From contig NC_092242.1 in the NCBI RefSeq assembly GCF_036320965.1, positions 63,351,020 to 63,415,019 of the forward strand: a stretch of 64,000 nt of DNA, given 5' to 3'. The notes beneath the pieces were generated by a model, which did no database searches, had not been told where the DNA came from, and worked only from the letters and a program-made list of their open reading frames with translations. Made by a program: the position numbers and the translations under genes. The stretch comes from Panulirus ornatus (lineage: Eukaryota > Arthropoda > Malacostraca > Decapoda > Palinuridae). This document shows, piece after piece, positions 20,757-33,370 of the stretch; positions within the stretch are counted from its first letter, which is position 1, and every line of letters starts with the position of its first letter.

Positions 20757-21357
20757 TGACGCCAGCTATAGTATACTGTGAATGTGCGTGACGCCAGCCG
20801 CTGTGACTGTGTGATACGTGACGCCAGCTGGTGTCTTGAGGGTACGTGACGCCAGCTGGTGTCCTAGGGATGTGTGACGTAGTGTCTCGCACGTGACACA
20901 GGCCTCAGACCGAGGATACGTGACGGCTGGTACTTGCCGGATACATGGCGCCAGCCACGGTGTCTTGTGGATACGTGACGCCAGCTAAACTGTTTGTGAA
21001 AACGTGACGCCAGCTGCAGTGTCTTGATACGTGACGCCAGCTGCAGTGTTTGGATACGTGACGCACCTACGGTGTCTGGATACGTGACGCCAGCTACTGT
21101 GTCTTGTGAAAACGTGACGCCAGCTGCAGTGTCCGTGGATACGTGACGCCAGCTACGGTGTCTGCGGATACGTGACGCCAGCTACGGTGTCTGTGGATAC
21201 GTGACGCCAGCTACGGTGTCCGTGGATACGTGACGCCAGCTACGGTGTCTGTGGATACGTGACGCCAGCTACGGTGTCTGTGGATACGTGACGCCAGCTA
21301 CGGTGTCTGCGGGTACGTGACGCCCGCAACTGTGTCTGTGGATACGTGACGCCAGGC
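20757..21357. repeat. 29-bp TACGTGACGCCAGC minisatellite, about 20 copies
   Basis: GGATACGTGACGCCAGCTAC followed by GGTGTCTGT recurs about every 29 bases. The left copies are diverged and the centre (21140-21300) near-identical. Each unit carries ACGTGAC, an E-box or CRE-like half-site. Confidence 0.92.
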
Positions 21358-21488
21358 GTGGGACGATGGTCGTGATAGAGCCAGACGGGGACCCTGTGAG
21401 TACTACCTGGGGAGGGGGAGGGGGCGGCATGTGTCCGCACCCCTGGGGGGACCAGAGCACCGTTTTCTGTGCCACCTGATGTCAAAAA

Positions 21489-21491
<3 letters not shown>

Positions 21492-21568
<77 letters not shown>
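21492..21568. repeat. (CT)n tract ending in CAG
   Basis: About 37 CT units end CTCTCAG followed by TCATGAAAGC, another pyrimidine tract plus AG configuration. Confidence 0.93.
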
Positions 21569-21569
21569 C

Positions 21570-22078
21570 ATGAAAGCATTTAACTTTTTTTTTTTTGCCA
21601 AAACTTAAAGAAAGAAACAACTATATCATAAAGTTATGCTACAGATAATTATTATTTTTTTTCCCTTAGAGAATTTTGATATATAAAATATGCCTTGCTT
21701 TTCAGGGTTTAAGTATATAATTTTTTTTTAAAATTAGACATTTTAGTCACTACTTCTTAAACTTAGATTAGTAATAAATCCCCCTCTTTTAATATATCCC
21801 ATGTGCGTGTGTGTGTGTTTTTTTAAACTAGTTACAGATTATGTTTTTAAAAGAGACGTTCTAGCTAGATATGTGTCTCACCAACCCCCTACACCCACCC
21901 CTTTGCACAACCCACCACTCCACCTCAACCAACCCCCAACCACCCCAAACCCCTATCCTCTTAACCCCACCACCACCACCCCACACACCCTTTATTGTCC
22001 CTCCTCCAGTTGGCATGTGTAACCACCCAGGTCTATTTAAGCTCCCTTCTGTGGGGAGAAGCACCCACGTAACTCCTC

Positions 22079-22109
<31 letters not shown>

Positions 22110-22645
22110 AAATCACGACTTACCCAGTAGTGAAAAAAAAGAAAGAAGATTGTATTCAGTGGGTTTGATTCCCTCCACAAATTTAACATCTGTGTGACAA
22201 AAGAATTTCAAGATGAACATAGACATGAGGCCCAACTAAAACGTGTTTGTTTTTTTGTTTTTTTATAAGTTTCTCGTCTGATGTGTTTAGAAGTAGTCAA
22301 ATGAAAGTCTAGATTTCAGAACTACATTTTTTTTTTTTTTAAACATTGGAATTTTGTCGAACCCAAATTGTATGGGATAACCTGAATCAAGAGTCAAATT
22401 AATTTGGTCATTTGGGCTCCTCTGAAGATGTCCTTGTCCATCGGCGAAAGAAAATGAGTTGCGGGTGGTCGTTATTTCCGAGCTTCTTGTGGGTGTGTCT
22501 GTCTGACTGTCTCTGTCTTTTCCTGAATGTCACACCCTTCCTCTCCCTCTCTCGCCTCCGGGACCCAACTAACCCCCCCCAATTCCCCCCCTTCTTTTTT
22601 GTCCTCTCCTCCCCCGCCCTACGTTGGCTACTTGTCACTTTGCAG
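21570..22645. other. Transition stretch upstream of first X11 coding exon
   Basis: AT-rich DNA with T runs (21584-22350) contains a C-rich block (21880-22010, CCACCCC/CCAACC) and an (AC)n tract at 22079-22106. The stretch closes with a pyrimidine-rich tract that serves as the acceptor of the exon at 22646. No independent gene was recognised. Confidence 0.5.
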
Positions 22646-22834
22646 GGTTGGCGACGACCGAAAACCCGCACTGTTATGCCCCGGCCAACCAATCACAAGG
22701 CGAATGGGGGCGGGGCCACCAGCAACGGCTCCACCCCCTCCACGCCCATTGGTCAGGGTCAACAAGTTTCAACCAATCAGACGCCTTCTTCGCCGCCGGA
22801 CATGGCGCCCTCTAATAAGAATAAGAATAAAAAG
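22646..22834 (+). CDS. X11: X11/Mint (APBA) adaptor, first recognised coding exon
   Basis: The acceptor CACTTTGCAG ends at 22645 and the donor AAAAAG-GTGATG has its GT at 22835-22836, giving 189 nt or 63 codons in phase 0. The peptide is a Gly/Ser/Thr/Pro/Gln/Asn-rich linker ending MAPSNKNKNKK, which joins without frame change to the lysine-rich next exon. X11/Mint proteins bind the NPTY tail of APP through their PTB domain and act at synapses and Golgi; this part is the disordered linker before that domain. An in-frame ATG at 22802 in a strong context (GCCGCCGGACATGG) could also start a short isoform. Upstream exons for the long amino terminus were not recognised. Confidence 0.65.
22688..22790. 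promoter_or_regulatory. CCAAT and GC-box cluster inside the exon
   Basis: CCAATCA near 22689, GGGGCGGGGCC near 22706-22717, CATTGG near 22747 and CCAATCAG near 22775 lie just upstream of the ATG at 22802. The arrangement looks like a CCAAT/GC promoter superimposed on coding sequence. The same bases also encode a plausible linker peptide, so either or both readings may hold. Confidence 0.35.
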
Positions 22835-23074
22835 GTGATGGGAGGTTGCTTACTGTCCGGCCCAGTTGATGCTGCACGTTGGTGAACATGGTATCACTTG
22901 CATGTAAACAACAGACGCTCCCCTGCTTTCACGCTATATTACTGTACTTTTTCTTTTCTTTTTTTTAAATATCTAGACCTTTTTTTTTTTAATAATCTTA
23001 TGTGCTTGCTTGCATTGTTTGGCTAATTGGATTTAATGCATGCAGTAGAAAATAAGACGTCAATTCCCCCCACC

Positions 23075-23078
<4 letters not shown>

Positions 23079-23158
<80 letters not shown>
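23079..23158. repeat. (TA)n microsatellite
   Basis: About 40 TA units with no recognised mobile element tail on either side. Confidence 0.95.
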
Positions 23159-23160
<2 letters not shown>

Positions 23161-23694
23161 TGGGAGTTGTTGAAGCTTTGAACTGTAACTTTTTCCAGCA
23201 CTTATCGTCGTCATGTTCTTCTCCTGAACATGAAGACTCTGGGCAGAACTCAGATATGGAGAAGGGTATTTCTCAAGATATTATTATTCCTACTTCTTAA
23301 ATCATTCAAGATGTGTGACCCACTAAAACTCCCCCCCCCTCTCTCACTCTCTCTCTTTTCCCCTCTTTCCCCCCCCCCCCCATGTTCTAAAAGGGAATCA
23401 TATACTATAAACGTCACAGGCGCGAAGCCAATCACACCTGTGTCTGGCTGACTTAGCACCTGTGTCTTTTACCTGCTGAACACCTGCGTTAAGGCAGGTA
23501 TGTTACTGAGTGAGCGGATTGATCGTGTTTAATAAACCTAAACCGCCAACGAACCTTTCAACATGGTCATTGTGGTGGTTTATATTGTTTTAAGGACCCA
23601 GGAGTGTGACCTGGAGTTAAATTAACACGTCACTGAACACAAGACTTGGTGACCTTGAGATGACAGTTCTTTCACTCCCGAGACTCTGATTTCA

Positions 23695-23890
23695 AAGTGA
23701 CAGGTCACACCCCCCCCTCAAAGTGACAGGTCACACCCCCCCCCCCTGCACGTAGGGACCTGGACATGACAGGTCACACCCCCCCCTCCCCTCCAGCACG
23801 TAGGGACCTGGACATGACAGGTCACACCCCCCCCCAACCCCAGCACGTAGGGACGTGGACATGACAGGTCACCCACCCCATGACATAGGA
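23695..23890. repeat. TGACAGGTCAC repeat, about 4 units of 20 to 60 bp
   Basis: ATGACAGGTCACACCCCCCC recurs with CAGCACGTAGGGACCTGGAC between copies; spacing is variable. Each unit has the nuclear-receptor half-site AGGTCA. It grades into the 38-bp array that follows. Confidence 0.8.
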
Positions 23891-23924
23891 AACCCTAAGA
23901 TGACAGGTCACCCACCCAAGACTC

Positions 23925-24275
23925 GGACCAGGAATTTACAGGTCACTAACCCCAAGACTCTGACCTGTAGGTCGAACAGGTCACTAACCCCAAGACTCTG
24001 ACCTGTAAGTTGAACATGTCACTAACCCCAAGACTCTGACCTGTAGGTTGAACAGGTCACTAACCCCAAGACTCTGACCTGTAGGTTGAACAGGTCACTA
24101 ACCCCAAGACTCTGACCTGTAAGTTGAACAGGTCACTAACCCCAAGACTCTGACCTGTAGGTTGAACAGGTCACCAACCCCAAGACTCTGACCTGTAAGT
24201 TGAACAGGTCACTAACCCCAAGACTCAGACATGGAGGTTTAAGAGGTCTCTGACCTGTAGGTTTAACAGGTCACT
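23925..24275. repeat. 38-bp minisatellite carrying AGGTCA/TGACCT half-sites
   Basis: ACAGGTCACTAACCCCAAGA followed by CTCTGACCTGTAGGTTGA recurs every 38 bases, about 9 copies. Each unit carries AGGTCA on one strand and TGACCT (its complement), 11 bases apart as an everted pair across the GTAGGTTGAAC spacer. Confidence 0.9.
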
Positions 24276-24339
24276 AACCCAGACACGCTAATAAGCAGTG
24301 GTAGGTGAGGGCAAGTGTGGCTATAACCCTTCACACTGC

Positions 24340-24660
24340 ACTGTTGTCACATAATGATCACAACACACTGGTCAGTCCCGTCACACTATGGCCTCAACAC
24401 CCTAGTCCCATCGCATTATGGTCCTATCACACTATGGCCTCAGCACTTTACCCTCTTAACACTATAGTCACAGCACCCTTAGCCCATCACACTGTTACCC
24501 AAACACGCTTGTCCCATCACACTACGAACCTCATCATCCTGGCCCTGTTGCAGTGAAATCACAGCATCATGGCCGTGTCACACCGTGCCACCAACACTGT
24601 GCTGACATTACGATGCCAACATCCTGGTGCCACCACTTTGATCCTAATACCCTCCCCGCT
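24340..24660. repeat. Degenerate CATCACACTATGG repeat
   Basis: TCACACTATGGCCTCAACAC, CCCATC and ATTATGGTC phrases recur at about 22-28 base spacing, strongly diverged. Confidence 0.55.
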
Positions 24661-24817
24661 GTTTCTGTACAGGGTCCCAACACTCAGGTTCGTGGGACTA
24701 GAGTCCCTTCGATGGTGATCCCGTAACCCCACGACTCACAACACTCTACTTCCTTGCCACCTACCTTAAACAATCTCACTTCATTTGTCACCCTCCTCCT
24801 CATCGTCACCCACTATT

Positions 24818-24820
<3 letters not shown>

Positions 24821-24916
<96 letters not shown>

Positions 24917-25053
24917 TCGACCTATCCTTTACCGATGCCTTGCTTCGATCATCTGTCCTACCACAATCCTAAAGTCTAGTTGCTTCAATCATCTGTCCTA
25001 CCACAATCCTAAAGTCTAGTTGCTTCACTCATCTCTCCTACCACAATCCTAAA
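24821..25053. repeat. (CT)n tract and 40-bp repeat, three copies
   Basis: CT units (24821-24914) are followed by three copies of a 40-bp unit (CATCTGTCCTACCACAATCC, TAAAGTCTAG, TTGCTTCAAT) at about 24941-25053. This marks the right edge of the tandem-repeat-rich, GC-rich half. Confidence 0.9.
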
Positions 25054-26569
25054 TCCTATGATATTTATTATATCACTGTGCTTCGTTGTACCTTCTGCTC
25101 CTGCTAGCCCAGCCCCACCTTGTTCCCTTGTCATGCCCTATTTCCTTACTCTACTCCATTTCCCAGTCTTGACTCATTCCCCCTCGTTGCCCACCTTACA
25201 CTTGAGCTCTACCCAGCTTTGCTTCCCTACCCTACTTTTCCCCCTTAGGCCCACACTTATACCTTGTCTCATCCCATTCTCTTCGGCAGTCTACAGCCCA
25301 ATAACACTCCATCCTCAATGCTTTTCTTATACCATAAACACACTCCTTTCATACTGTATGTCCTGCTAAGCCTCCAGTCACCTTACCAACAACTCTTCTG
25401 CCATTCCCCACTTTTCAACTGTATTATGTACCTCTTTTCATCAGAGCTCCCCTTTTTCCAGTATTATGACCACTTAGTCACATATAAAACAAGACTGATA
25501 TGATTGACCAAGTGAAAATCACTGGTTATTTTGCAAATAAAGAACAAGCTAAACTCTATGAGGTAAATGTACAGTTCGTTTCTTGTAATATACTTGCCAG
25601 ATTTTGAATTCATAGATTTGGTATTGTTATTAATGTAGAGTATTACATCTAAATTCTTTGATTTTTTTTTCTAATTTAGGTATAACAGAATAGATATGCA
25701 TTGGTGTAGCCATCATAAGACATGACAGTTATGATCATGGTACAGATAGCCAGTGCTAAAGCTTAATTCATGTGCAGTTCTTGCCACTGTACTTACAGTG
25801 GTTCAAAATGCTTTATAATGATATAATGGCCGAGCCTTCATTATTACCTCAGGGTTGATGCTAGTACATACTGCCTTTAAGACTTACTAAAATGCTTTTG
25901 CCACTTGTTCAGTTATTGATCTAAAGCACATTTTACGGTGTTTAAGATGATTTGTGTTTTTGAATTCATTTTGTGTGACAAGAATTACTGCTGTGTAAAA
26001 GTGCCGGTAGCACCTTTATACAATTGATTTAGGTAATGTTTTCTTTGTACTGTACTTTTTAGAGAAACTACTAATAAAACATTTTTTTTATCTTCTCTAG
26101 TCAAGTGGTTTGAATTCTTGTGTGCCATATGGTACAGATTTTGTTTAACTCTGGAATTCTGTTTTTCCTTATGTGTTTGATTTCACATGAGTTCTGCATC
26201 TCATATGTTGTTTTATGCATACTTTTCCATGCACAGGAGTATTGGTCTCATCACTATTTCCGTTGTCTGTCAATATCAAGTGTTGCATTTTTTTTCTAAA
26301 CCATTCTGTAAGAAAATCCTGTACAGTATAATATACTAATCATTATTTGGTCAAGAATATATTGCGAATTAAGTGACAGAGTTACAAGGATGTGAGCATG
26401 ATGTGAGGTATAGCATTATTTCAACATCAAATCCAGATTCATGTGTCACTGGGAATCTTTATATATTTACTGATGTTGTAGAACATTGACTCTGATGATT
26501 ATAATAGTGCTCCGCCATCTGCCAGTTTATAGAGCATAAGATATATTGCAATTCATCCTCTGGGAGTTT

Positions 26570-26791
26570 TCATTTACAAAGACACTCACTCAGATCCATC
26601 CTGAATGAATCTGATATGATTATGAATTCCTTGTTAGATTCTAATTCCCTCAGTATTCCTATGTACAATTTAATGTATCCCATGGTGGAAAAGTGAGTAC
26701 CTCTTTGATCATCCCTGAATCTTGAACTGGATTTTATTGGAATATGCCTTATATAAAGATAACCTCCATTTAATCTGATCTCCCTTTGCAA
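26570..26791 (-). pseudogene. Possible decayed RNase H-like retrotransposon remnant
   Basis: A 73-codon minus-strand frame contains YIGILRELESNKEFIIISDS, which recalls the helix-strand pattern before the FSDS motif of RNase H domains in non-LTR elements. There are no flanking motifs and no second catalytic region, so this may be chance. Confidence 0.22.
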
Positions 26792-29599
26792 GCAAAATAA
26801 TACATTTTCTTTTCCCTTTTTGTCTGTTTTGAAATATATTTGCTCACCTTCTTTTAGATATTTGCAAGTTTTGTAGGATGTATTCTATACATGCAAAAAA
26901 TTGATGTTTCCTGGTGTGTGTGCAAAGCTACATATACATATTGATTAAACTGCAAGGTAAAATTTTTGGCTGAAACTTGCTCATAGATACCTCCTAATAG
27001 GAAGCACATTTTATTTTATGGAGTAAAAGTCTTTTGTATTTTTTGCAAAAGTTTTTAGAAGAGGTGGGTGCCATCATTCAGGTGATTCTTTGAGTGCTGT
27101 TTTCCCATATGAGGAGCAGGAAAACATGCAGGAGGATGGCATATTTACATGAGGACCATCGAACATCACAGCACTGCAAATTATTTTTAGCCTTCAAAAC
27201 ATTATAAGTGTGAATCAGAGTTAGCTTATTTTCATTTATTTAGGATGTAGATATTACTGGCTTCTGCTGTCTCTGAATTCTTTCAAACTTTGACATTTAC
27301 TCCTAAACTTACACTTTCTCAAACACTTAGATTTCACTGTATTAGGTCAACTTGTGATCTCTCCTACATGACTTAAGTCTGGTCCTCCTCTCTTGGAGTT
27401 TGGTGAAGCTTTTGTCACAGCCCTTGACATCTTCAAACCATTTAACAGGGTGTGGCATGTCTCTGCTTTCTAAGGAACCTTCCTTAGGTTTCTTTGATTT
27501 TCTTTGTTCTCCAGTACATAGTTTCCTATCTGGTCATTCCATTGTATGCTCTATCGCAGGCATGAAGGGTCTTGGGATATGTTGAAATGATGTTTGTAGT
27601 ATTGCAGGGATGAGTGATATCCAGATTGCAGACAGGAAAATGTAACTCAGGATTGTCTGGGAAGTGTGCATTTTGATGGATGTATGTCTGGTGGGTCGGA
27701 ATTTAAGAGTAAGTTAATGAGATAGCCATGATTAGGGCACTCATTTTCTTGTGCCATCTCAGCAAACATTAAAGAATAAAACAATGATTGGCAATCGCCC
27801 CTCAGAGCTTTCATATTTTCCTTTAGCTTGATTGCAGTGTAATTACAAGTTTACACATCTTGCATTTGGGAATCATTTACATTTAGCTGAAAAAAATATA
27901 GTTATAGGTATTTGCCAGTACTGAAATAAGAATTCATCTTTCTGGAAATATGTATCCACCAGAAATTCTCTTGTAATCCAATGATCCATACCCTGATAAT
28001 GGAGCTGTTTCAAATTGATAGGACTTGTAGTTTTGATACAGAAGTATACCACAAAATACATTCCTGTTTCATATTGGTAACCAGTTTACCAGTTTGTAAA
28101 TAGCATTTTAGAATCATATGTTTTCTGTGTATTGCTGGTTGATTAGATTATCCAGAATTTGTTTAAATATTGATGGTTTCAAGAGTATTGTATTGCTGTT
28201 GCAGTAAACATCGGGGTTGGATTATGATCCCAACATTCAAAAAATATTTTCATGATATTTTTGCTGATTATTCACAGTAACTTAATAAGTTTAGATGTTA
28301 CCATCAAGAAGTTTTGTATAGGGGTAGTATGAGATTAACCATGTTTTACTAGTGATTACTTCTTGTCTATATATTGATATACAGTAGTTACAGCTTACAG
28401 GAATGGATAGGAATAGGAGAATAGCTCTAAGGATAGTTAGCGGTAAATACTAGTTATTGCATTTAGTCTTGTATAATTGTAGGAATGGATGAGGATATTG
28501 GAAATGATCATAGGGTAGGTAATAGCCAAGTTAAATCAAAGGACAATGTGGACATTGTTTACTATGAGCTTGTAGCATATTGTTTTTCAATGCAGCAAAT
28601 CAGAGCACTTCAGATTTAGTATACCTGCTTGAGGTTACTCTCAGGGTACATATACTTTCTAATAAGTAAGGGATGCTGTCACTTGATTGTGTATGCTGTA
28701 ATGACATGCACTGAATTGATGGCATTAGCATGGATGTCCTGCATGAAAGCCCACTTTCAGCATCACCATAGCATTATACACAGATTATGTCCAATTACTC
28801 AGTGCAAGTGGATGTGCCTCTTAGTCATCATGGGAAATGAGTGTGTATATCTGCATGTTTAACCTAACCATTATTGGACATATATCCAGTTTGCTAGTTG
28901 GTTCCAGTGCATCCAGCACAACCTTCCTATTTAGGGTCACCATATCTCTGAAAATTACACTTGAATGCATTATGTATACATGTTCCAAGAGCTGAATGAA
29001 TGGCATATTTATGCTGGCAACTTAAGGATGGGGAGCTGTTGTAGTGCAGAGAGGGACAGGAGAACTGTTGACAAAGACTGTGGACTTTCCTGTGGATAGA
29101 TGGGCTTATAATTGGGAATTACACCTCAAGAAAATTGGTAAATAGGCCATACATCAGTTGTTGACAAGTGTCACTTTTAAGAAAATCTCCATTCTCAGTT
29201 GAGAAGGGTTTTTCACCTGTGTGTATGTACATATCTATGTATTTACGTTGACATAACTAAGGGGGCTCATAAATCAGTGACTGCCCAATTGTTGTATATG
29301 GCACCAGACATGTTTAGCAGTTGACTGCTGGTAAACCCTATATGTTGTGGATCATTTAGTAGTTCCAAGTATGATGAATAATTAATTAGCTTGTTGGGAA
29401 ACAGTTACTGTATTGAGTTTAAACATTTCCACATCATTTGCCACTATTTCTTCTGCTCAGCTGGTCAGTAACTATCAAAATGCTGAAGGATACCACATAA
29501 TTTTTCTACTGCCAGGCAGGAAAGAAAATTTATATAGATTTCTATAGATAATGTATATAAATGTATATTGCTAACAAAACATATGTAACTGGAAATTAT

Positions 29600-30555
29600 C
29601 ACATGCTACTTAGTGTGGAGGAGTGTGGATGTGTTGGAAATGAAATGTTTGAAGACAGGATGTGGTGTAAGGTGGTTCAGGAGAGTGTGTGGAGGAAGAA
29701 GTTGAGTTCACGTGAATAAAGATGAGGTAATAAAGTTTAGTAGGGAGAAAGATGGTTTGCTTTGAGTGTGAGTTTCATTGCAGAGAACCTGAAGGAGATA
29801 GGGTGTTTTAGATATTCATGAGTGAACTCAGCAGTATGTTGTTTGGGAGCTGAAGTATACCATATGGTGGGTAAGGAGGAAAAGTCATTGGAGCATCAAG
29901 GAGTGTGTAGAAAGAGAGGTTATTGTTTGAGAGGGTAAAGACAGGTTTATCTGAAGGTGTAGTAGGTCCTACTGGTGCTGTATTGATGCAAGTCATGGGC
30001 CCTGAATGTGCAAGGTAGCATTGGAAATGAAATTCGTAAGGACAATGTGTGATGTGGAAGGTTAAGTAAAGAATGACTTTATGAGAGAGAAGTTTGTTTG
30101 TATGTGGAGTATGTTTAATAGAGCTGACCACAGTGTGCTGAAGTGATTTGAACATACTGAGAAGATGAAGAGGAAAAACTGACTTAAGGGGTTGCATGTC
30201 ACAAGTACAATGACAAAGGAGGGGTGGCAGACAAAGAATGAGATGGAAGGATGGGATGAAAGAGTCATTGAGTTATTGAGGCCTAAATAGCAGGAGTAAG
30301 TCCTTTGTAGGATAAAGGAAATTGGACTGATATGGTGAGCATATGCAAGGGGCAAAGTGCTGTCAGTGGGCTGGACTAAGGCATATGAAGTGGTCAGGAA
30401 ACCATCCAGAAATCTTTGAGGTTTGGCTGTGGATAAAGGAGCTCCATTTTGGTGCATTTTACATGACACCTAAGAAGTGGGTATGTGCTAATGAGTTCAT
30501 TTTCTTCATCTTTTTCTGGCATTACCCCACTAGTGCAGGAGACAACAAACAAAAA
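29600..30555 (+). mobile_element. Decayed LINE copy (C-terminal RT region and 3' end)
   Basis: GAAATGAAATGTTTGAAGAC near 29638 matches the LEMRCLRT segment of the better copy at 59.4-60.4 kb. Later blocks match its WFGHMERM and KDGVKK segments and the linker before the 3' end (GGAGCTCCATTTTGGTGCAT near 30440). It finishes with a diverged ACTAGTGCAGGAGACAAC tail. Multiple frameshifts and stops; not functional. Confidence 0.6.
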
Positions 30556-31137
30556 TAGAAAAACTGTTTATGTGATACATATATCATAGATTAGTGACCT
30601 CAGATAGAAAAATATCTACAAAGAAAGAGTGAAAGGGTAAGAAAATACATAACATTACTTGTACTTTAATTACAGGTAAATAAAGCCATGGAAAGTGATG
30701 GAGTATGATTGTTTACATTACATAATATATGTATACTCATGTATGATGAGACTATGTATACAGAGCATGGATAAGACAGAAATATGACTTAATTCTTTTT
30801 GTCATAATGTTGACTAACCTGGAAGAGTATTTGTATTCAGGATGCAAATTGGGCACAAACTTGGGAGAAACATGATGGGGACATTGATCATATTTTGCAA
30901 TTTCAGTGATGTGCATACAGTTAATGCCAAAGAATTCCTTCTTTACCGGTTAGATTCCTCAGTTTGCTTTTACAATTATTGCTAGTAATGAACTGTTTGC
31001 TCTTCATGCCTTTTTTCTGAAATAATTGTGTAATTTCTCTAGATTTCTCAGTGAGTTTAAGATGTAATCATAGCAATATTTGGTTTAGTGGTAACCAAGG
31101 AGCTAAAGACATTAATTGAGTGCTCTTATTTTTTCAG

Positions 31138-31177
31138 GAAAAGGAAGCCAACAAGAAGAAAGGCCGCTCAAAAGAAG
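31138..31177 (+). CDS. X11: X11/Mint exon, lysine-rich linker
   Basis: Acceptor TTATTTTTTCAG and donor GAAG-GTAACA enclose 40 nt: 13 codons (EKEANKKKGRSKE) plus one base. That single G joins TG of the next exon to make Val. The basic segment lies just before the PTB domain, as in other X11 proteins. The agreement of phase on both sides with conserved exons is the main evidence for such a small exon. Confidence 0.8.
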
Positions 31178-32079
31178 GTAACATGTAAATTCTGCTAGAT
31201 GACTTGCTTTAGTATGGTCAGGCACTGTTGCAGATACACATTGCTTACATAATTTTTCCACAAGTTATAACAATAAGCTGACACATGTACTGATCTTCAT
31301 GAACTCTTCCATGTACTTTACAGTGGATTTGGATTTAATACTAGATTCATAAAGTGCAATAATGTTCATAGTTATCGAGTTCCCAGATGCTGATTTTACT
31401 TGAACAGTTAACATTCTACATAGGCCTTCCTCACAGATGCATTTCTGGAAAAATGTATAAAACAAATCCACACATCAAACCAAATACAGTTGTAGGTGGA
31501 AAAATAGAGATGTCTCCCTGATATGTCCCAAAGTTCCTGTTTTTCTTACCTATCATGGAAAGAAAATGTCCTATAATTTTGTAGGGAAGAAATACACATG
31601 GAACTTCAGCTTTAAGGCATCTGTTTCTGATTTTGATTTTCCACCGAGATCACCAACAATTTTCTATTTCACCAATGAAAGATTATCTCATGTCATATTT
31701 GTAGTATCAAGAGGGCATGACTGAACCTCAATATTTTTAGTGTTCTCTGCATTCTTGGTTTTAGTCAACATATGCTAGTTCAAGAAGGCAGCAGACTCCT
31801 TAAAATGTCATTATGTGATTTAAGGTTTGCCGTAATTTTGAACATTACTTTTGATGTCTTCACTGGCATACCATGATTCAGTAATATAATCCAGACAGTG
31901 GCATGATTCAAGAATGTAATCCTAAAAGTGTTTTTTCAGGAATAAGAAATGATATAAGGTTATCATATGTCTTATGTAAGAGGAAAAGTGTCAGAGTGGC
32001 AGGAAGGAGTGAATGGAATTGCAGTTGAATTTTTCACAACAGTGGATGATAGTGCTGTTGACTGGTTTTGTCAGTCTTC

Positions 32080-33370
32080 AACATTTGTATGGCCTAAGGT
32101 GAGGTACCAGAGGACTGGCTAAATGCATGTAAGGGCATGGGAAACACGAGTGAATGTTTGAACTGCAGAGGTGTAAGTCTATTGAGTATACCAATTAAAG
32201 TTTATGGAAGAATTGTGATTGGGAAGGTGTTGGCATGCAATGAGCATCTGATTGGGAAGAAGCAGCATGGCTTTAGGACTGGTAGAGGATGTTTGTACTA
32301 GGTGTTAACTCTCTGAGAGAAATACTTGCAGAAAGAGGGATTTGTATGTAGCATTTACAGAAAAGGAAAAGCAAATCACATGGTTGACAGAGATGCCTTA
32401 TGAAAGGAGCTATGAATATTTAGTGTGTATGGAAAGGTACTACATGCAGTTGAGAATTTTAACTAGGAGAGTTAGGTGCATGTACAAGTATGAAGGGAGG
32501 AGGATTCATTGGTTCCCAGTGAAGTTTAATCTGTTTGGGAATGGAATGGTAAAGGATGTGAAAGCTTGGGTCTATCAAGAAGGGGCATCTTTACATTATG
32601 ATGGATGTTAGGGGGACTTAAAGGAAGTTGAGGTGTAGCAGTTGGTAAGACAGGGTCATTTGAGTCTTAGTTTATTTGGAGCTGACCTTGAGGATGTGGA
32701 GTGTTTTAGATACTAGGGAACTGACATGGCTGTTGATGGAATCTTTAGGCCTGGGGTAAGTCATAAATTTGAAAAAGGTGTTAAGGTCCTGGGTGCAGTA
32801 TGGAGTATGTGGAAGGAGAGGTAAAAGCAAAGATGGGCATGTTTCAAGGTATGATAGTCCCAGCAATGTTGTATGAATTTGAGTCTTAGATACTAATTAG
32901 AAAAGAAAGGAAGAGTATGGATGTATTGGAAATCAAATGCTTAGGATGAAATGTGATATGAGGCAGATTGATCTTATAAGGACTTATAGTATCAGAGAAA
33001 GTTATGATAGGAAGCGCTGTCTGATTGAGAGGGCTGACTATTCACTGCTGATATGATTTGGGCATATGTAAAGGATGAGTTAGGAAAGACTAACCAAGAA
33101 AATATATATATGTCAGAGGTCAAGATAGTAAAGGGAAGGGGTTGTCAAAAAGATGGAGTAAAGGAGGGTTTGCAGTATCGACCTGAACATTCAGGAGAGG
33201 TAAAAGCATACATTAAACTGAATGAATTTGATTGATGTCATAACTGGTGAGAGACTTGCTGTCATCAGGTTGAACCAAGGCAGATACAGCACTGGAGAGA
33301 CCATGGTCTGGGGGCTTGGGCAGTTGATGATTAGCTCTGGTTTTGCAGTTAGATATAAGGAAAACACAAA
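32080..33370 (+). mobile_element. Decayed LINE copy including the RT fingers region
   Basis: Around 32150-32300 a broken frame reads CRGVSLLSIPIKVYGRIV-like then IGKKQHGFRTGRGC, the conserved amino half of a non-LTR reverse transcriptase. Farther on are GNGMVKDVKAWVYQEGAS (32560) and the FRYxGTDMAVDG block (32700). Stops and indels throughout. It is the only copy here preserving the 5' part of the RT. Confidence 0.65.

Larger units (their letters stand above)
22835..31137 (+). other. Intron of the X11 gene
   Basis: Bounded by the donor at 22835 and the acceptor TTTTTTCAG ending at 31137. It contains (TA)n, the AGGTCA-bearing arrays, a (CT)n tract, a 40-bp repeat, a decayed LINE copy and otherwise unremarkable AT-rich DNA (25,060-29,590). 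Apart from the possible RNase H remnant at 26570-26791, nothing coding was seen. Confidence 0.6.
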
